64,000 bases of DNA from Cheilinus undulatus (Eukaryota > Chordata > Actinopteri > Labriformes > Labridae): positions 41,857,874-41,921,873 of the forward strand of contig NC_054868.1 of the NCBI RefSeq assembly GCF_018320785.1. Direction: 5' to 3'. The translations under genes and the position numbers were made by a program. The notes beneath the pieces were generated by a model. The model made no database searches. It was given only the letters and a program-made list of their open reading frames with translations, and was not told the origin of the DNA. Below are positions 35,863 to 48,700 of the stretch, piece by piece (position 1 is the stretch's first letter; each line of letters opens with the position of its first letter).

Positions 35863-36250
35863 TTTGAGAGATTTTACCCAACTTGTCCCCTATTGTGCGG
35901 AGGTTTGAGCATGAAGTTTACTGCGGAAGCTGCATCTGTTTATCTCGTGACACAGATACAAGGTACAAGGGGTGGAGGGGGGGCGATTATTTATAACGCA
36001 AATTTAAACGTTTTAAGGTCTATTAGACGACAGTAATTCATTGTCTTTGATAGAAATTTAAATAAAAGATCAAAATTTGTTTTTCTTGGTCATGAAAGTG
36101 AAAGCGCGTGACAAAAACGCTAGCGGCGTGATGTTCAACACCCCTCCACATCGACGCCAATGGTTTTTCCCACACGGAAGTGAAAATAAATAACATTACC
36201 ACTCGTGGTCAGTGTCTATTAATTCCCTCTTCAGCACCTGAGTGTGAACA
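35863..36250 (-). promoter_or_regulatory. asah1 upstream/promoter region
   Basis: The region upstream of the asah1 ATG contains a local cluster of CG dinucleotides at about 36105-36180 (aagcgcgtgac, aacgctagcggcgtgatg, catcgacgcc) and an ETS-like acacggaagtg at about 36172. No TATA box is obvious. The call is from position and composition. Confidence 0.4.
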
Positions 36251-38208
36251 CAAAATACAACCGAATACATTTTTCTAGTAGTTTCCCCTCGATGGTCAAC
36301 CTCAAATATGGGATTATCCATTTCTATTACTCTGCAGAATTACTTTCCCTCCTCTGTTTTTGACATGACAATCTAATTGAACATTATGTACGAAAATAAA
36401 TAAAGCCATATTTCAGATGTGGAGAAGATTTCTATTCCACAACCAGAGATGGAAAGGGTACAAGACAACTGTACTGAAGTAAAAGTAGTTATTTGTGTTA
36501 AAACTTACTTGAGAAAAGGAAACGTATGGGTTCATTAATGTAGGCATACTACAGTAAAAGTAAAAGTATTTAATTTGAAGTTTTCTTTATGTACTGACAG
36601 CTACTAAGGTTGGGACATTAATCAATTCAGATCAAATCGCAATACGGCCTTCTGCAATTTTCAAAATGCAGGAGGTGCAATATTTCTTTTCCCGAAATGT
36701 GTCAAAATACATTTTTGTAGCAGAGATGTTAGCTTTGCACACCATGCAAGAATTCAAATGAAATTTTTTGGGGGGAATACTTGGCAAAAATCCTACTTTC
36801 CTTAATTTTGTATACTTTTTCCCTACTCAAAACAAGAATGACAAAAATGATCACCCCCCTCATACTGAATTTGCAATATGATCCAAAATATTTTTCAAAA
36901 TTGTTCAGTTGTATTTGTTACTGATCTTGTATTGATGTTTAAACCACACTTGACAGAGGTCTGTTGTGTTGTCATGATGATTTCTTGCAAATAAATCTGG
37001 GCTTTCTATACTGACAATAACAAAATGAGAATATAAATCTCCAGCCGTGTTTTTCAGGTAAAGTCAGACCTTTATAATAAAGTGAAATACAGCTGTTGTG
37101 GGGTGTAATAGGGAATATTTCCCTCACTATTTGCTAATGTATAGTTAACAGAGGTGGAAAAAGTTAGAGTATTGTGCTCAAGTTTAATATTGTGTAAATA
37201 TTTTGCTTTCTTTAGCTCTAGAGAAAGTCTTCTGCATTTTTTTCAGAGAAAATATTTATGACAAGCTAAAAAAATCTTATGACATTTGAGAACCAAAAGA
37301 CAAAGCCAAAAAGTTTTATTGACACAAAAAAATCTGAACAGCCAAATAAATTACTATGTGATTTACCCAGGAAGCTTGTAGTATTGTCATATTCAAGTAA
37401 CTTTTTGTGCATTTATATTAAAAAGCTTAAACATCATATTTAACCAAAACAAAGTCAGCTGTAAAATAAGCCACTTCTTGTTAAAAAAAATGATCTGACC
37501 TCGTGAACAAATGTGAACATGTGAGACTGTGTCAGCTTCTGACTTTGATGAAACAGTTTGAAGAAGGCTTGAAGTTGACACTGCCATGAGATTTAAGATA
37601 TGGGATGAAAACTTTCATAGGGTCAAAGAGGAAGATCTGGACTAGCTTGCACCAAACTTTGACTGTATGAACACAACACCAGTTTCATGTTGGCTTAATC
37701 TAAGCCTTCACTGCTCATGTTAATTAAAAAATTACAGGTGTTTATTTGACAATTTAATATTCATGGTGTAAGAATCAAAGGTTCATGCATGAGACTAACA
37801 AGGGGATGGAGTAGAGGGCACATCCAATTCACTTTATTTCCTTTTCAACACACTTCATTTTTTATGGATTTATTAGTTTTGTGGGTGACATTTATCTTTG
37901 TCACAACAGAAAACAACTCAAAATCTGCATAAATACATCAAACAAACACTCTGACCTTTAATCAAAGGTCAGTTAAAGATCAATTTGAGCCGTTGTTTCC
38001 CTTGAGTGTTACAAACTCGGCTCCAGTTCGTGTAACATTTTACTGGCCAGTCAGTCGCCTGATTCGTTTACAAAATGTTTCATAGACATACAAAACAGAG
38101 GGCAATCTCTAAAAGTTAAACTAAAAAAAAAAAAGCTCTACAGCAAAGTGAAAGGACAAATATCTATTAATTGAAAGAACGAACCAACACCACTGATTTG
38201 ACCATGTT
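36251..38208. other. asah1-frg1 intergenic spacer
   Basis: This spacer is AT-rich. About 36440-36570 (actgtactgaagtaaaagta) resembles the end of a common fish non-autonomous element, and 36600-36680 (aggttgggacattaatcaat) resembles a hAT-like end. Neither has a confirmed partner. No gene was seen. Confidence 0.4.
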
Positions 38209-38324
38209 TTTTTATTACCATGATAAAAAACAATATAAGACTACATGAAAAGTAAGATCAAATGGCCAAATCTAAAAAATAAAGAAATTTACAAAACATT
38301 TCAGCAAGTTACAAACTTGAGTCT
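38209..38324 (-). terminator. frg1 3' end with poly(A) signal
   Basis: A - strand AATAAA lies about 110 bases after the frg1 stop (read as tttatt near 38210 on +). This would give a very short 3'UTR. Confidence 0.45.
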
Positions 38325-39729
38325 TCACTTGCAGTATCTGTCTGCTTTCATTTTGCTCCTCCTGTAATAAAAAAAACATCTTACTCTTATTAAAAATTCA
38401 ACGAATATGTATGGATGGATGGATTCTTTATTAATCCCGAGGGAAATTCAAGATAGATATGCATGACATCTTGTTTACATTACCTAATCTAACAAGATTA
38501 GTGTGGATTAGTGATAGTTTGTTTTTTAGACTGTGTGCAGCCAGTGGTTATGCAGACTTGTTTCGTACTGTAAATTCACTTGTTCATGCTCTATAATTCA
38601 TTAGAACGTGTGAAATATTACAGCATAAATCAATTCTCATATATCCTATTTTTTATCACAGCTCTGACTAACAGCAGGAGGCTACCTGAAGCAACTGGCT
38701 TCTTTAAATGAGACAGAACAACAGCTTCAGCATCTTGCTTTCTGTTCATGTATAAAGCAATATAATCCATGTTTCATTTTCATTTTACTAACCTTTTGGT
38801 TTAAGATTGACCTTTTTGATCCGTTATCTATCCTTTTTATCCCTATCTTTTATCCTTCTATTATCTTTTGGGGCTTTTGCTTTTATTTTTGACAGGACAG
38901 TTGCAGAGGGACAGGGAATATGGGAACAGAGAGTGGGGGAATACATTTAAAAAAGGATGACAACTTTTTTTTTTTTAATCAGTCACCTTTTTGAACACAT
39001 ATTAAAGAAGGAAACGGTGCAATGGAAACCAATTAAATCATTGCAAAATGTAGATTTTTTTGCCACATTTTGGGAGGAAGTTAACAATTTATTTGTACTC
39101 AATGCTTGTAAATTGGGAGCCTTTTATTGGTTCTGTATTTCTCAATAGTCTGAAAAATAAGATGTAGATTTTTTTCCACATTGAAACGCTTCTTGTATTT
39201 CCACTTGCTTTGTTGCTGTATCTTATTAATGTAGTGCTGTTTACTAGCGGTGAACCACAAGAATTATCTGCCAAAGTTCAACCCTTAATGATCAACTCCA
39301 TAAAGTTTGAAGTAGCCAGGGTTAATGCTGAAAGCTACTCACAAAGCATTCTGACTGCTTGCAGCTTTAAGCAAGAGAGCCCTCTGCAGTCATCAGACAT
39401 TTATAAACCTATAGGCTCTTGAGCTTTCATAAACATGTTGCCTACTATGTTTTTTTTTTTTTTAATTGATTAGCTTCATGAGTTGTATGCACTACACAGT
39501 AAACCAACATTTAATTTTGTGGATAAATTTCACGTTTGAGAGAGAAAAACTGCTTAAAAGTTCTGACGTATTTTGGCCTCACACTGCATCGGTTTCCCAA
39601 AATGCTTTGTGTGGAGCCCCCATACACCAGAAGCACAAGCTGGAATACATAGGCACTTTTAAAACAGCCTTTCTCCTTCAATAACCTTCACCTTACAGAG
39701 TTCAGTTTTTTTTTCTGAAAAGATGCCTC

Positions 39730-39764
<35 letters not shown>

Positions 39765-42700
39765 AAAATACATCATTACTAGGGCGCATTTGGGGGGGGG
39801 GGGTGTAGACTATGGATTTAAAAAAAAGCAATTATAAAAGCTGTTTATTAAGACTTTAATTTTGTGCCTTTGTGCCTTTATTGATAGTGGAGGACAGTGG
39901 ATAGAATCAGATACAGGGATGAGAGAGTGGGGGAGAGACATGCAGGAAAGGAGCTGTAGGCAGACTTGAACCTAGGCTGCCCGTGTACATGGGGCGCAAC
40001 CTTACCATTAGGCCAGCTGTGCCCCAAATTATTAAGAAAAGTTTTTTTTTTAAATGACAGACATCTATAATCATTTTTTTCTTTTTTTTTAATTCTAAAA
40101 GTGCATGAAGTTATGGGTGTCTGATGTCTGCAGCCATGTGCCTCTTGCTTTAAGCAGGAAGAGCACTTTTAACAGCTTTTCTCCCTCACTATTTGAATCT
40201 GATCCATTACTTTAATTTACAGTTTAGTAGAGGCACTTTATCTCAATTCAAAACAAAAGGCAAGCAACATGGGGGGAGGAGCTGGGCATTGCTTCACTTT
40301 TCAACTTCTGTTTCTGTTTTGATTTAGAGCCCCCTGGTGGTGGAATTTGGATATTGTGTGTTCTAAGTGTGAAATAGAATTTTATAGTTTGACTTGTGAT
40401 AAACTACTTTTTCTGTGAAGAAATGCTTATGGAGGATTGATGTCATGAAAAATTGAAACAAACTGTTTGAGAATAAATATCTAATGAGCTTATTTCCACA
40501 CCTGTCCAGCAACTCTTCATGGAACTTCCCGTCCAGTCTGGCTCGCTTCAGTGATGAGGTGTCTTCCTCGTTGACTCGGAGTCGCCGATCCTGAAAACTC
40601 TGAAACTTTTTCCTGCAACACACAACAGCATGAATATGACTTATGTGGATATGAAAAGGCAAACAACATGTAAACCTCTTTCAAAGACTGACAGGGACGT
40701 TTAAAGTCCCAGAAGGAAAGAGAAAAACAATAAATTATAATGCTGGAATTAACGAAAGCAGAGTACTAATATGATGACAGCAGCTGACTAGCAACAGGCT
40801 GATCGCTAAGGTGAGAAGCTGCTACGGTTTAATGTACACAGATTATTTACTGTGATATACAGCAGAAAGTATATTGGAGTAAGACTGGATGATGCTTTTT
40901 GACTAAAATATGCTTTTAAATGAAAACTTAATTTTGTCTTTGGGTCTTGAATTCAACAATGTAGCAGCTTTCCATGTGCGGATTGTCATCCTTTTTAATG
41001 CCAATGTGAAGTTCAGGGACATTTTTCATGACAAAAGTGCACGTAAGGGGTTAAAATGGTCTTTTACTTAAATATGAGCAACAAAAACAATTTCTTTAGA
41101 TATCCACCGCAACACAGCATTTAACAACCATGTCGTTTTGTCAGAAACGTGTTTGACATTTAGTTTCCTTTTCCTCTGCTTGTGTTTTACAATTCCCGGG
41201 CTACACTCCATCCTCAAAGGCGTTTTAGACACTAAACACTACATCAAGACGCGAGCTCAAGGGCAGCCATTATCAACATGTCAGCATGATGAGTCCATTT
41301 CCCCGGCGTTCATCGGAAACAAATAATAGAGTGGGATCACAAGCCAAAGCATGCCAAGCAAACAACAGCTTCAGACACATTGCTGGGATCTTAATAGGCC
41401 ACAGATGGGCCATATATAAAACACTCTGAGCATTAGATGCTGAAATGTCCAAACCAACCTTTCCCCAACCCATCCCTGCCTCTAACAGCACCATCAACTG
41501 CATCTTTATAGCTGTGGGACTGATGAAACGATAACCTAAAGGCATGATCTGGCATCCAGAGATGTGATTTTGTTGTCAAATTCTTGTCACAGCAGACTGA
41601 CATGATGGGAAGATAATGGGGAGGAAATTGCCTCGTTTCCCCTTCAATCAGAATAAAGGGCTTCAGCGCTTATTTAAGGGTTGGTTGACAGGTAAGTATA
41701 CTGCTTAAACTGCACAATGTCAAACGGTTGTGAAACATAAGTGTAATTATAAACACAATGTGACAACAGTTTACAGGCAAAGAAACCCTTAAAGTCACAT
41801 TAAATGTCTGGAACAAGAGAAACAATGGATAACGTGTTGGCATGACTGGAAATAAACATCTTTGGGGTACAAGCTGAAAGAGCTTGTTGACTTAAGGGTC
41901 ATTTAAGCTCCAGTTCAATATTCATATCGATATGCATGAAGCCTTCATTCCATACTCTACATTTATTTCATTCATATTTCTGCATGTTATCTCTTAGCTT
42001 ACCAATACAGGCTAAATGCTGCATTATCACTGATAATGTTTGGAGCTGTTTAGCCAACAGTTCAAGCCAGAGCACTTTACTTGGGAAAATGGCAGGCCTA
42101 CTTTTAGGAAATATTTGCGTTTGTGAGCACATCTGATGTTGGCTTGCCTAGGCAGACTGCTATTACAGAACAGCTATGCAGGGATCAGTTGGAGCTGCAG
42201 CAAAGGAGAGGTGGAGGTCCGTGTGAGAATGCAGCCTCTGGTGAATTAATTTTTGACCATGCATCCTAATGTAACAGACACACCTGTGTATATGGACAGT
42301 GACAGTTGTAGATCTATTTTTGCATTTGGTTAATTTTTATAGTAAAACAGTAAGGTTTTGTGTATTAGAAAACACTGCAAAAAATGATTGAACCTGTCAT
42401 TTTTAGGACTCTTTGTGTTTGTTTGTTTTTTAGCTTTTATTTTGGCAGGATGCTGGACAGAAAAGGAAATAGGTGGAGAGAGAAAAAATTTGAACCCAGC
42501 CTTGTATGCTTAGGAGATAAAAGCCTTTATGTACAACAAACCACAGGGCCATTTGCACCCCCATCTCTGATAAGACTAGGCAATAAGACAGTATTTCAGG
42601 TTATTTTAAAAAAAGGAGGGATGACTCAGTTTCATATCAGAGCAGTTCTCCACTGCAACTAACTAAACTTAAAACAAAAAGTAAGGAAATTTGTGTTTGG

Positions 42701-45700
42701 TACATTATTTCTTTGTTGTAATAATGCTTCTTGGCAATAAATTTTATACCGTTGGAAAGCCTGTTTATTACCCTTAAAATGGTGCCACATTTGTAAGGAA
42801 CATGCATTTGTGGGATGAGCAGCAGAGCTGAGTATGTGGGTTGCACCCATAAAAAATGTGCCAAATCTCCTCTGCCGAACAGCTGATTCTGCCATTGATT
42901 CTTGTTTGGTGTTCGGTGGATTGGATGACTGAAGTCTGAAGAAACAAAGACATACTGACAATTTAACAATTTATTCATTTAACAAACAGGAGCCTCAGTA
43001 GCATGTGGAAGAACCATACACAGCCACAACAGCCTGGCACGTCCTCCTCATGCTAGTCCCCAGCCTGGTCACACACTATGGCGGGATGGCATCCCATTCT
43101 TCAACCAGCATTTGCCGCAAGTCAGCCAACGTGGTTATGTTGGTCACTCTGGCATGAACAGCACACCCAAGCTGATCCCACAAGTGTTCAATGGGGTTAA
43201 GGTCAGGACTGCTGGCAGGTTATTCTATCCTCTCCACTCCAAAATTCTGGAGGTAGTCTCTGATAAACCCCTCTCTGAGGGGGCGAGTGTTGTCATCTTG
43301 GAGGATAGAGTTCTTGCTGACAAGGTGAGAAAACGGTATTCTTGGGGTGTTGTCTTCTTGGGATGCCCACTTCGCGGCCTGTCTGACATTACCCATTCTA
43401 TGGAACTTGGCCTTCAGTTTGGAGATGGTACTAGGGTTCACTCCAAACAATGTCACAACTTAGTTTTGCGGAACATCAGCTTGAAGTTGCCCAACCGACG
43501 GGGCCTATCCAGATCAGTCAAACGTGGCATGCCAATTCTTGAAGCAGACATCTACTGACCACTGGAACAGGGACCATGCTCACAGGTCAGCACCTGGGGG
43601 TACCAGAAGCTCAAAACAAGAGTCAATAGCAACAGCAAAATAAGCTGTTTGGCAGTGGCAGAGAAGATCTGGCACATTTTTCATGGGCGCAACCCACATA
43701 CTCAGCTCTGCTGCTCATCCCACAAATGCATGATCCTTACAAATGTGGCATCATTTAAAAGGGAATTAAACAGGCTTTCCAACGGTATAAGATTTGTTAC
43801 CAAGAAGCATTGCTACAACAAAGAAATAATGTACCAAACACAAATTTCCTCACGTTTTGTTTTACGTTTAGTATAGTATCTGCTAAAGGCATTTGAACCA
43901 ATGCCTTGCTTGCCGCAAGTACAAAAAAGTAACCAAGGCCAGAATTTTGGCTTAAGACTACAGAAATCCTGCACAAAATTCTAGCAAGTCTCTTATTTAT
44001 AATGCAGGAAAATACCTGTGAATTTATAGTATCTCTGTAGGAAGAACAGCAAAGGTTTGCATGGTGGAGTACAGGACAAACTGGTCGAAAAAGTGTGGTT
44101 TAAAACAGTGGTTCTCACCTGGTCTAGTCTTAATTTTTTAATAGATCAAATTTATTTGACAACAAGTACTTAATTTTACAAAATGTGACTAAACAAAGAG
44201 GTAGGACAAGAATGCCATTATAGAAATCCTAAACTTCTATACATGCATACGTTGTATTTTATTACATTTCCCATGATAAGGTGAACATTTTGGTTGTTTT
44301 CCAGAGATTTTGAGAAACAATATTTAAGTGTGGAAACCAGTTTTTTTTTTCCTCAGAAAAGGAGTTAAACAGGTTTAGATTTCATGAGAAGACTAAAATG
44401 TACACATTATCATGTAAAACAGGGTGAAATAAAGTGTATGAATGTACTTTAGCTTCCATACATCATGGACTTTTAGCTTCAGTTTTTTTCCACAAACGTC
44501 TTCACGACCCACCAACACCAGCTCTGCGAACGCTTTTGGGTCCTGGCCCACCAGTTGAGAACCACTGATTTAAAATGAGCAACATTTTGGATTATTAAAT
44601 TGTGCAACAACCGCCTCTTATTAAATAATGTATAACTTCAATACTGTAAGCCGTGAAATTGTATTACAGCTCATTAAACAATGCTCCTTTAAAAAAGGGT
44701 CGCTGGTCGATATTTGAATCCACCAGAAGCAGGAAAATGAAAAAGTCAATTTCCAACCCTGCTGTGCATGTTTCTGTTTCCAGACAGTCCTATTTATTTT
44801 GCTGTTTACATCTCTGTGTATGTGCGTATTGTGTTTACGTGCTGTTTTTTCACTTTATGGACTCTTGGGCTACAGTTGAAGTAAAAGACTGTTTGTAAAA
44901 CTTTTTAATAGTTATTGACACTATGTCAGAGAGAAGCTAGTAACACTGATAATTTGAGGGTGTGGATTGGTGCGGTGGTGCATTTACTGTGCTGCAAGGG
45001 TTGTCAGCTTTTATTACGGCTGTGAGCTCTTAAAGACTTCCACCAGTTGTTACCAGTAAAATAGAAGGTTTTCTTTGTCTGTTGATGTTTTTAGACATCT
45101 AAAGAGAGAAAGCCATGTGAATTACAGGGAAAGGCAAGGATCTGACAAAGTACAAAGAAGAAAACAAAATATGTGTTGCCAATTTAATAGTTATTTCCTA
45201 GTTCATGGTATGTTGATGTCTCAAATCTGTTCCTTTGCTTTTCTGACACAAATATGAGTAAAACTTGTGTTTAATGATCTTGTAAGAATATTTTAGATGA
45301 CTTGAAACACAAGGATATTATTAATATGGGCTCCTCTTTATGATCTTAAAAATAAAAAAAGGCCAGTAGAATATAGAAGGAAAATTTCTATACTGTTTTT
45401 TTTCCTGTCTGACTCTGCTTAAAGTTTTGGATGAAAGGGTTAACTGCTCTGTCAGAACCAACTTATTAAAGTTTTTCAGAGGACAGATTATTTATGAGCC
45501 ATAAATTTGAAAGTTTAAATAACGCAGATGAAGTTTTGGGTTTAAAATGCTACTTTTAAGAGGACAGGAACTAATCAGCTAAGATAAAAGATGATGCTTT
45601 GTCCAAAGGGAGAGCTAAAATTGACATGAGCCAAAAATTTGCCCAAAGTAGTTTAGCTCTGTATTTATCATGCAAGTTAACCAACTGAAATAGGGCTGAA

Positions 45701-48700
45701 TGATTTGCAAAAATAATCTAATTGTGTTTTTTTCCCCCAATATTGAAATATGCGATTATTCTTAGGTCAATTTTCGGTCCTTTTCACCAAATTCAAGCAA
45801 TAAATAGTTCCATAAATGAGAGCATGTGCATTGAAAACAATGAAATAATTTCAGAAGTAATTAATCTATCGTAGCATGAATCTGAACATGGGGGTGCAAG
45901 AAGCTTTAAGCTATAAAGGAAGCGGCTGGGGTGGAGGAGGTGTAGCTGGCTACCAGCTGACCGCAGCTAGGGTATGACTTTTGTGAAGTAGCGATAGGCT
46001 TCAACAGTTTTATTTACAATGAGCTAACTATTTTTGCTCATATTGCAAATGTGACGTCATTTGCTTTGTTTAGTAGTTGTTTAAGGACATTTATTATAAT
46101 TTTTACGTCACTCATTTTGATTAAAAAACATTCATAAAACAGGAAAAGGAGGATTTTTGTAAACCATTATAAAAATGACGAATGTTTGCATAATGTGCAT
46201 ACAATCTCTGCTGCAAAAACGATTTATTAAACTGGTATTCTGACACTTTTCAAGTTAAAGAAATATTGCAACTTGTAAATTGTAAACTTGTAAACAATTT
46301 GTAAATTGCAGCACGCCAAATTGCGATTTAATCCAATTTGTGATTAATTCCCCAGCCCTAAACTGAAATGCAAGCTATTTCCTCCAACAGTATTTAAAAA
46401 GTTTTGGGGTTTCAGGCACTTCAACTGCCAACAAAATCCAGATCAAGAAAACATCTACAGAAAATAAGATTGAAGTAGGGTTGTCAAAATCCTTAATACT
46501 CTGACACTTGAAGTGGGCGTGGTCTAACACAGAAAAGCAGAAGTACAGTCATTCCAGCTGGAGGGCTGTACGAAAAGTTCTGCATTTGAGCTCGTGAAGT
46601 ATGAAATCTTGGCCAGAACTAACTTTGTTCTTGTTCTTGCCACCTCAAGAAAATGAACAAATTTCTTCGTTCTTGCGGAGTATGTATCAGGCTCTAGGGC
46701 CGGCTCAGACTACAAGAATTCAGACAGATTTTGGCCCAACTGCACTATCTCACCTTGTCAAACATTGAGTCTGATTATAAGCATCGGGAATGACAAACAA
46801 TCTTGTAGTATGATATAATTAACAACACTTCTAAGATGCCCAATGGCCACGACTCAACTAGACTAGCATGTCATAATTTTCCTTGCATAGTCGTCTGGTC
46901 TGACACCCTGACCTGACATCAATGACATGAATCCTGACACCTACCAATAGAAAAGCATTTGCCCCTCATCTTAGTATCATAATTTACCAGAGTCACATTA
47001 AACAAGTCCCGTCGTTTTCTCCCCGTCTGTATTTACACTGTATTTATGTCTAAATACAGTGATTTTCTTGACATTCTATCACATTTATACCTCATATTCT
47101 ACTTGAAGGAGAACTGACCCATGTTGTCCTCTTGATACATTAGGAAGAGCCCATAATTGTTTGTTTTGTTTTTTTTTCTCTCTTCTGACAGAGCAAAACA
47201 CCACAAGCATCAATTAGAGTGCTTTTATGATTCACTCTCTTGGACCCTCCCTCCTGATGATCTGTGAACTTGCACACAGTCATAGAGACTGTGGTGACAT
47301 ATGATGAGTAGTCAGGATCAAAACGATTGTGTAGTCTGAGCCGACCTTCACTCCTATTTCTAACCCAGAGCTATCCTGAGAGGAAGAGACCCAGCACATT
47401 AAGAAAATATTTGGGCAATTTAGACAGCATGCAGAAGTCTGCCTGCATTTTTTGGTAATTAAAAACAAGAAATCACCCAGTACTTAGTGCTGAGGAGTTT
47501 ATTCTAAAAGAAGGTATCCATATTGTCTGATCTTTACTAAAGTCATGTCAGAGTTTAAAAATCTGCTTTCATAACTCCCTTACTTGGATGCAGATACAGG
47601 TCAACATGGGTTTGCTCAGTCAGCACTAAAGTTAAAGAGTGTGTAGGTTACGTACACATAATTGACCTCACAGGACTTCACGTTGCCCCTGTCTTCTTCT
47701 GCAATGTCGTCTTTACGCTTGACCTCCCGCTCTGCATTCGACCTGATCTGTTCATCATTCAGGGACAAAAAGACACAGAACGGAAGGAGAGTTTTGCATT
47801 AAATATCAATAAGTTGAACCCCCTGAAGTGAGGTCACACATATTTTCCCTTTCCATCTCCGGTCCCCACAGAGATGGCATGCTTAAAAATAAAAGGATTA
47901 ACATGCAACCTTGTGGAAGAACACAATTTACACATCACCTTCACCATCTCGCCTTCCCCTGCTGTCTTGCTCTTGGCCACGATGTCCCCGCTGTCACTGT
48001 AGGAGATGAAACAGCTATTTGCTGCCAGGAGAGCCATTTTGCCCTGAGGCGGAACAGAAAGAGACACAGAAGAGGAGGCAGTAGATTAGATAGAATTGCA
48101 GTGGGATTGCTTGTTGTGACAGGCATGAAAGGGTGCCCGATATTTGATGTTAAAGAGTCTCAAGGTTGTGCCGGGCAGGTTGTTTAAAGGTTCAACAAAG
48201 CATCAAGGCGAGAAGTGTGCTAAAGTGATAAGGTAGATGCATTCTGAATAATGAATTAGTTGTTCTGGACTAAAGTGAAGTGTTATCTCTCCTGGACTTA
48301 ACTCCAATCAGCCATGAGGTGAGCTGTGAAAGGCAGCAGATGAGAGGTAAATATGAGCGCCAATGTAAAAGTGTCTTTAATCTAAAACTCTGACTGATGT
48401 TTACGAGGACATTCATAAAAATAAAACATGTTTTTAAATAAAGATAAGGTACAGCTTTCATAACGTTATGTAACTACACTGTCAGTCTCTCACTATTTGA
48501 ATGACATGAAATGCCAAAAAAGACAAAATATACATTCTGAAATTCTGAAAAAGTCAACATTCTCATTTTTTTCTGACAAATTCAGCACCCTAAAAATTAT
48601 CCAATAAAGACTTTTTAGATAATCATACTGATAATTTCTTATTGTCAACTGTACATTTAATTGCCAGCTATTTCTATAATCATGATTCTTTTTGAGTAAA

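Noticed and set aside
35863-36250. CLEAR (TFEB) box in the asah1 promoter, expected for a lysosomal gene
   Set aside because: Only partial matches (gcgtgac, tcgtgac) are present; no full gtcacgtgac motif was found.
43112-43558. 148-codon open frame on the + strand
   Set aside because: It is the antisense of the Tc1-like transposase remnant read on the - strand at 42661-43873.
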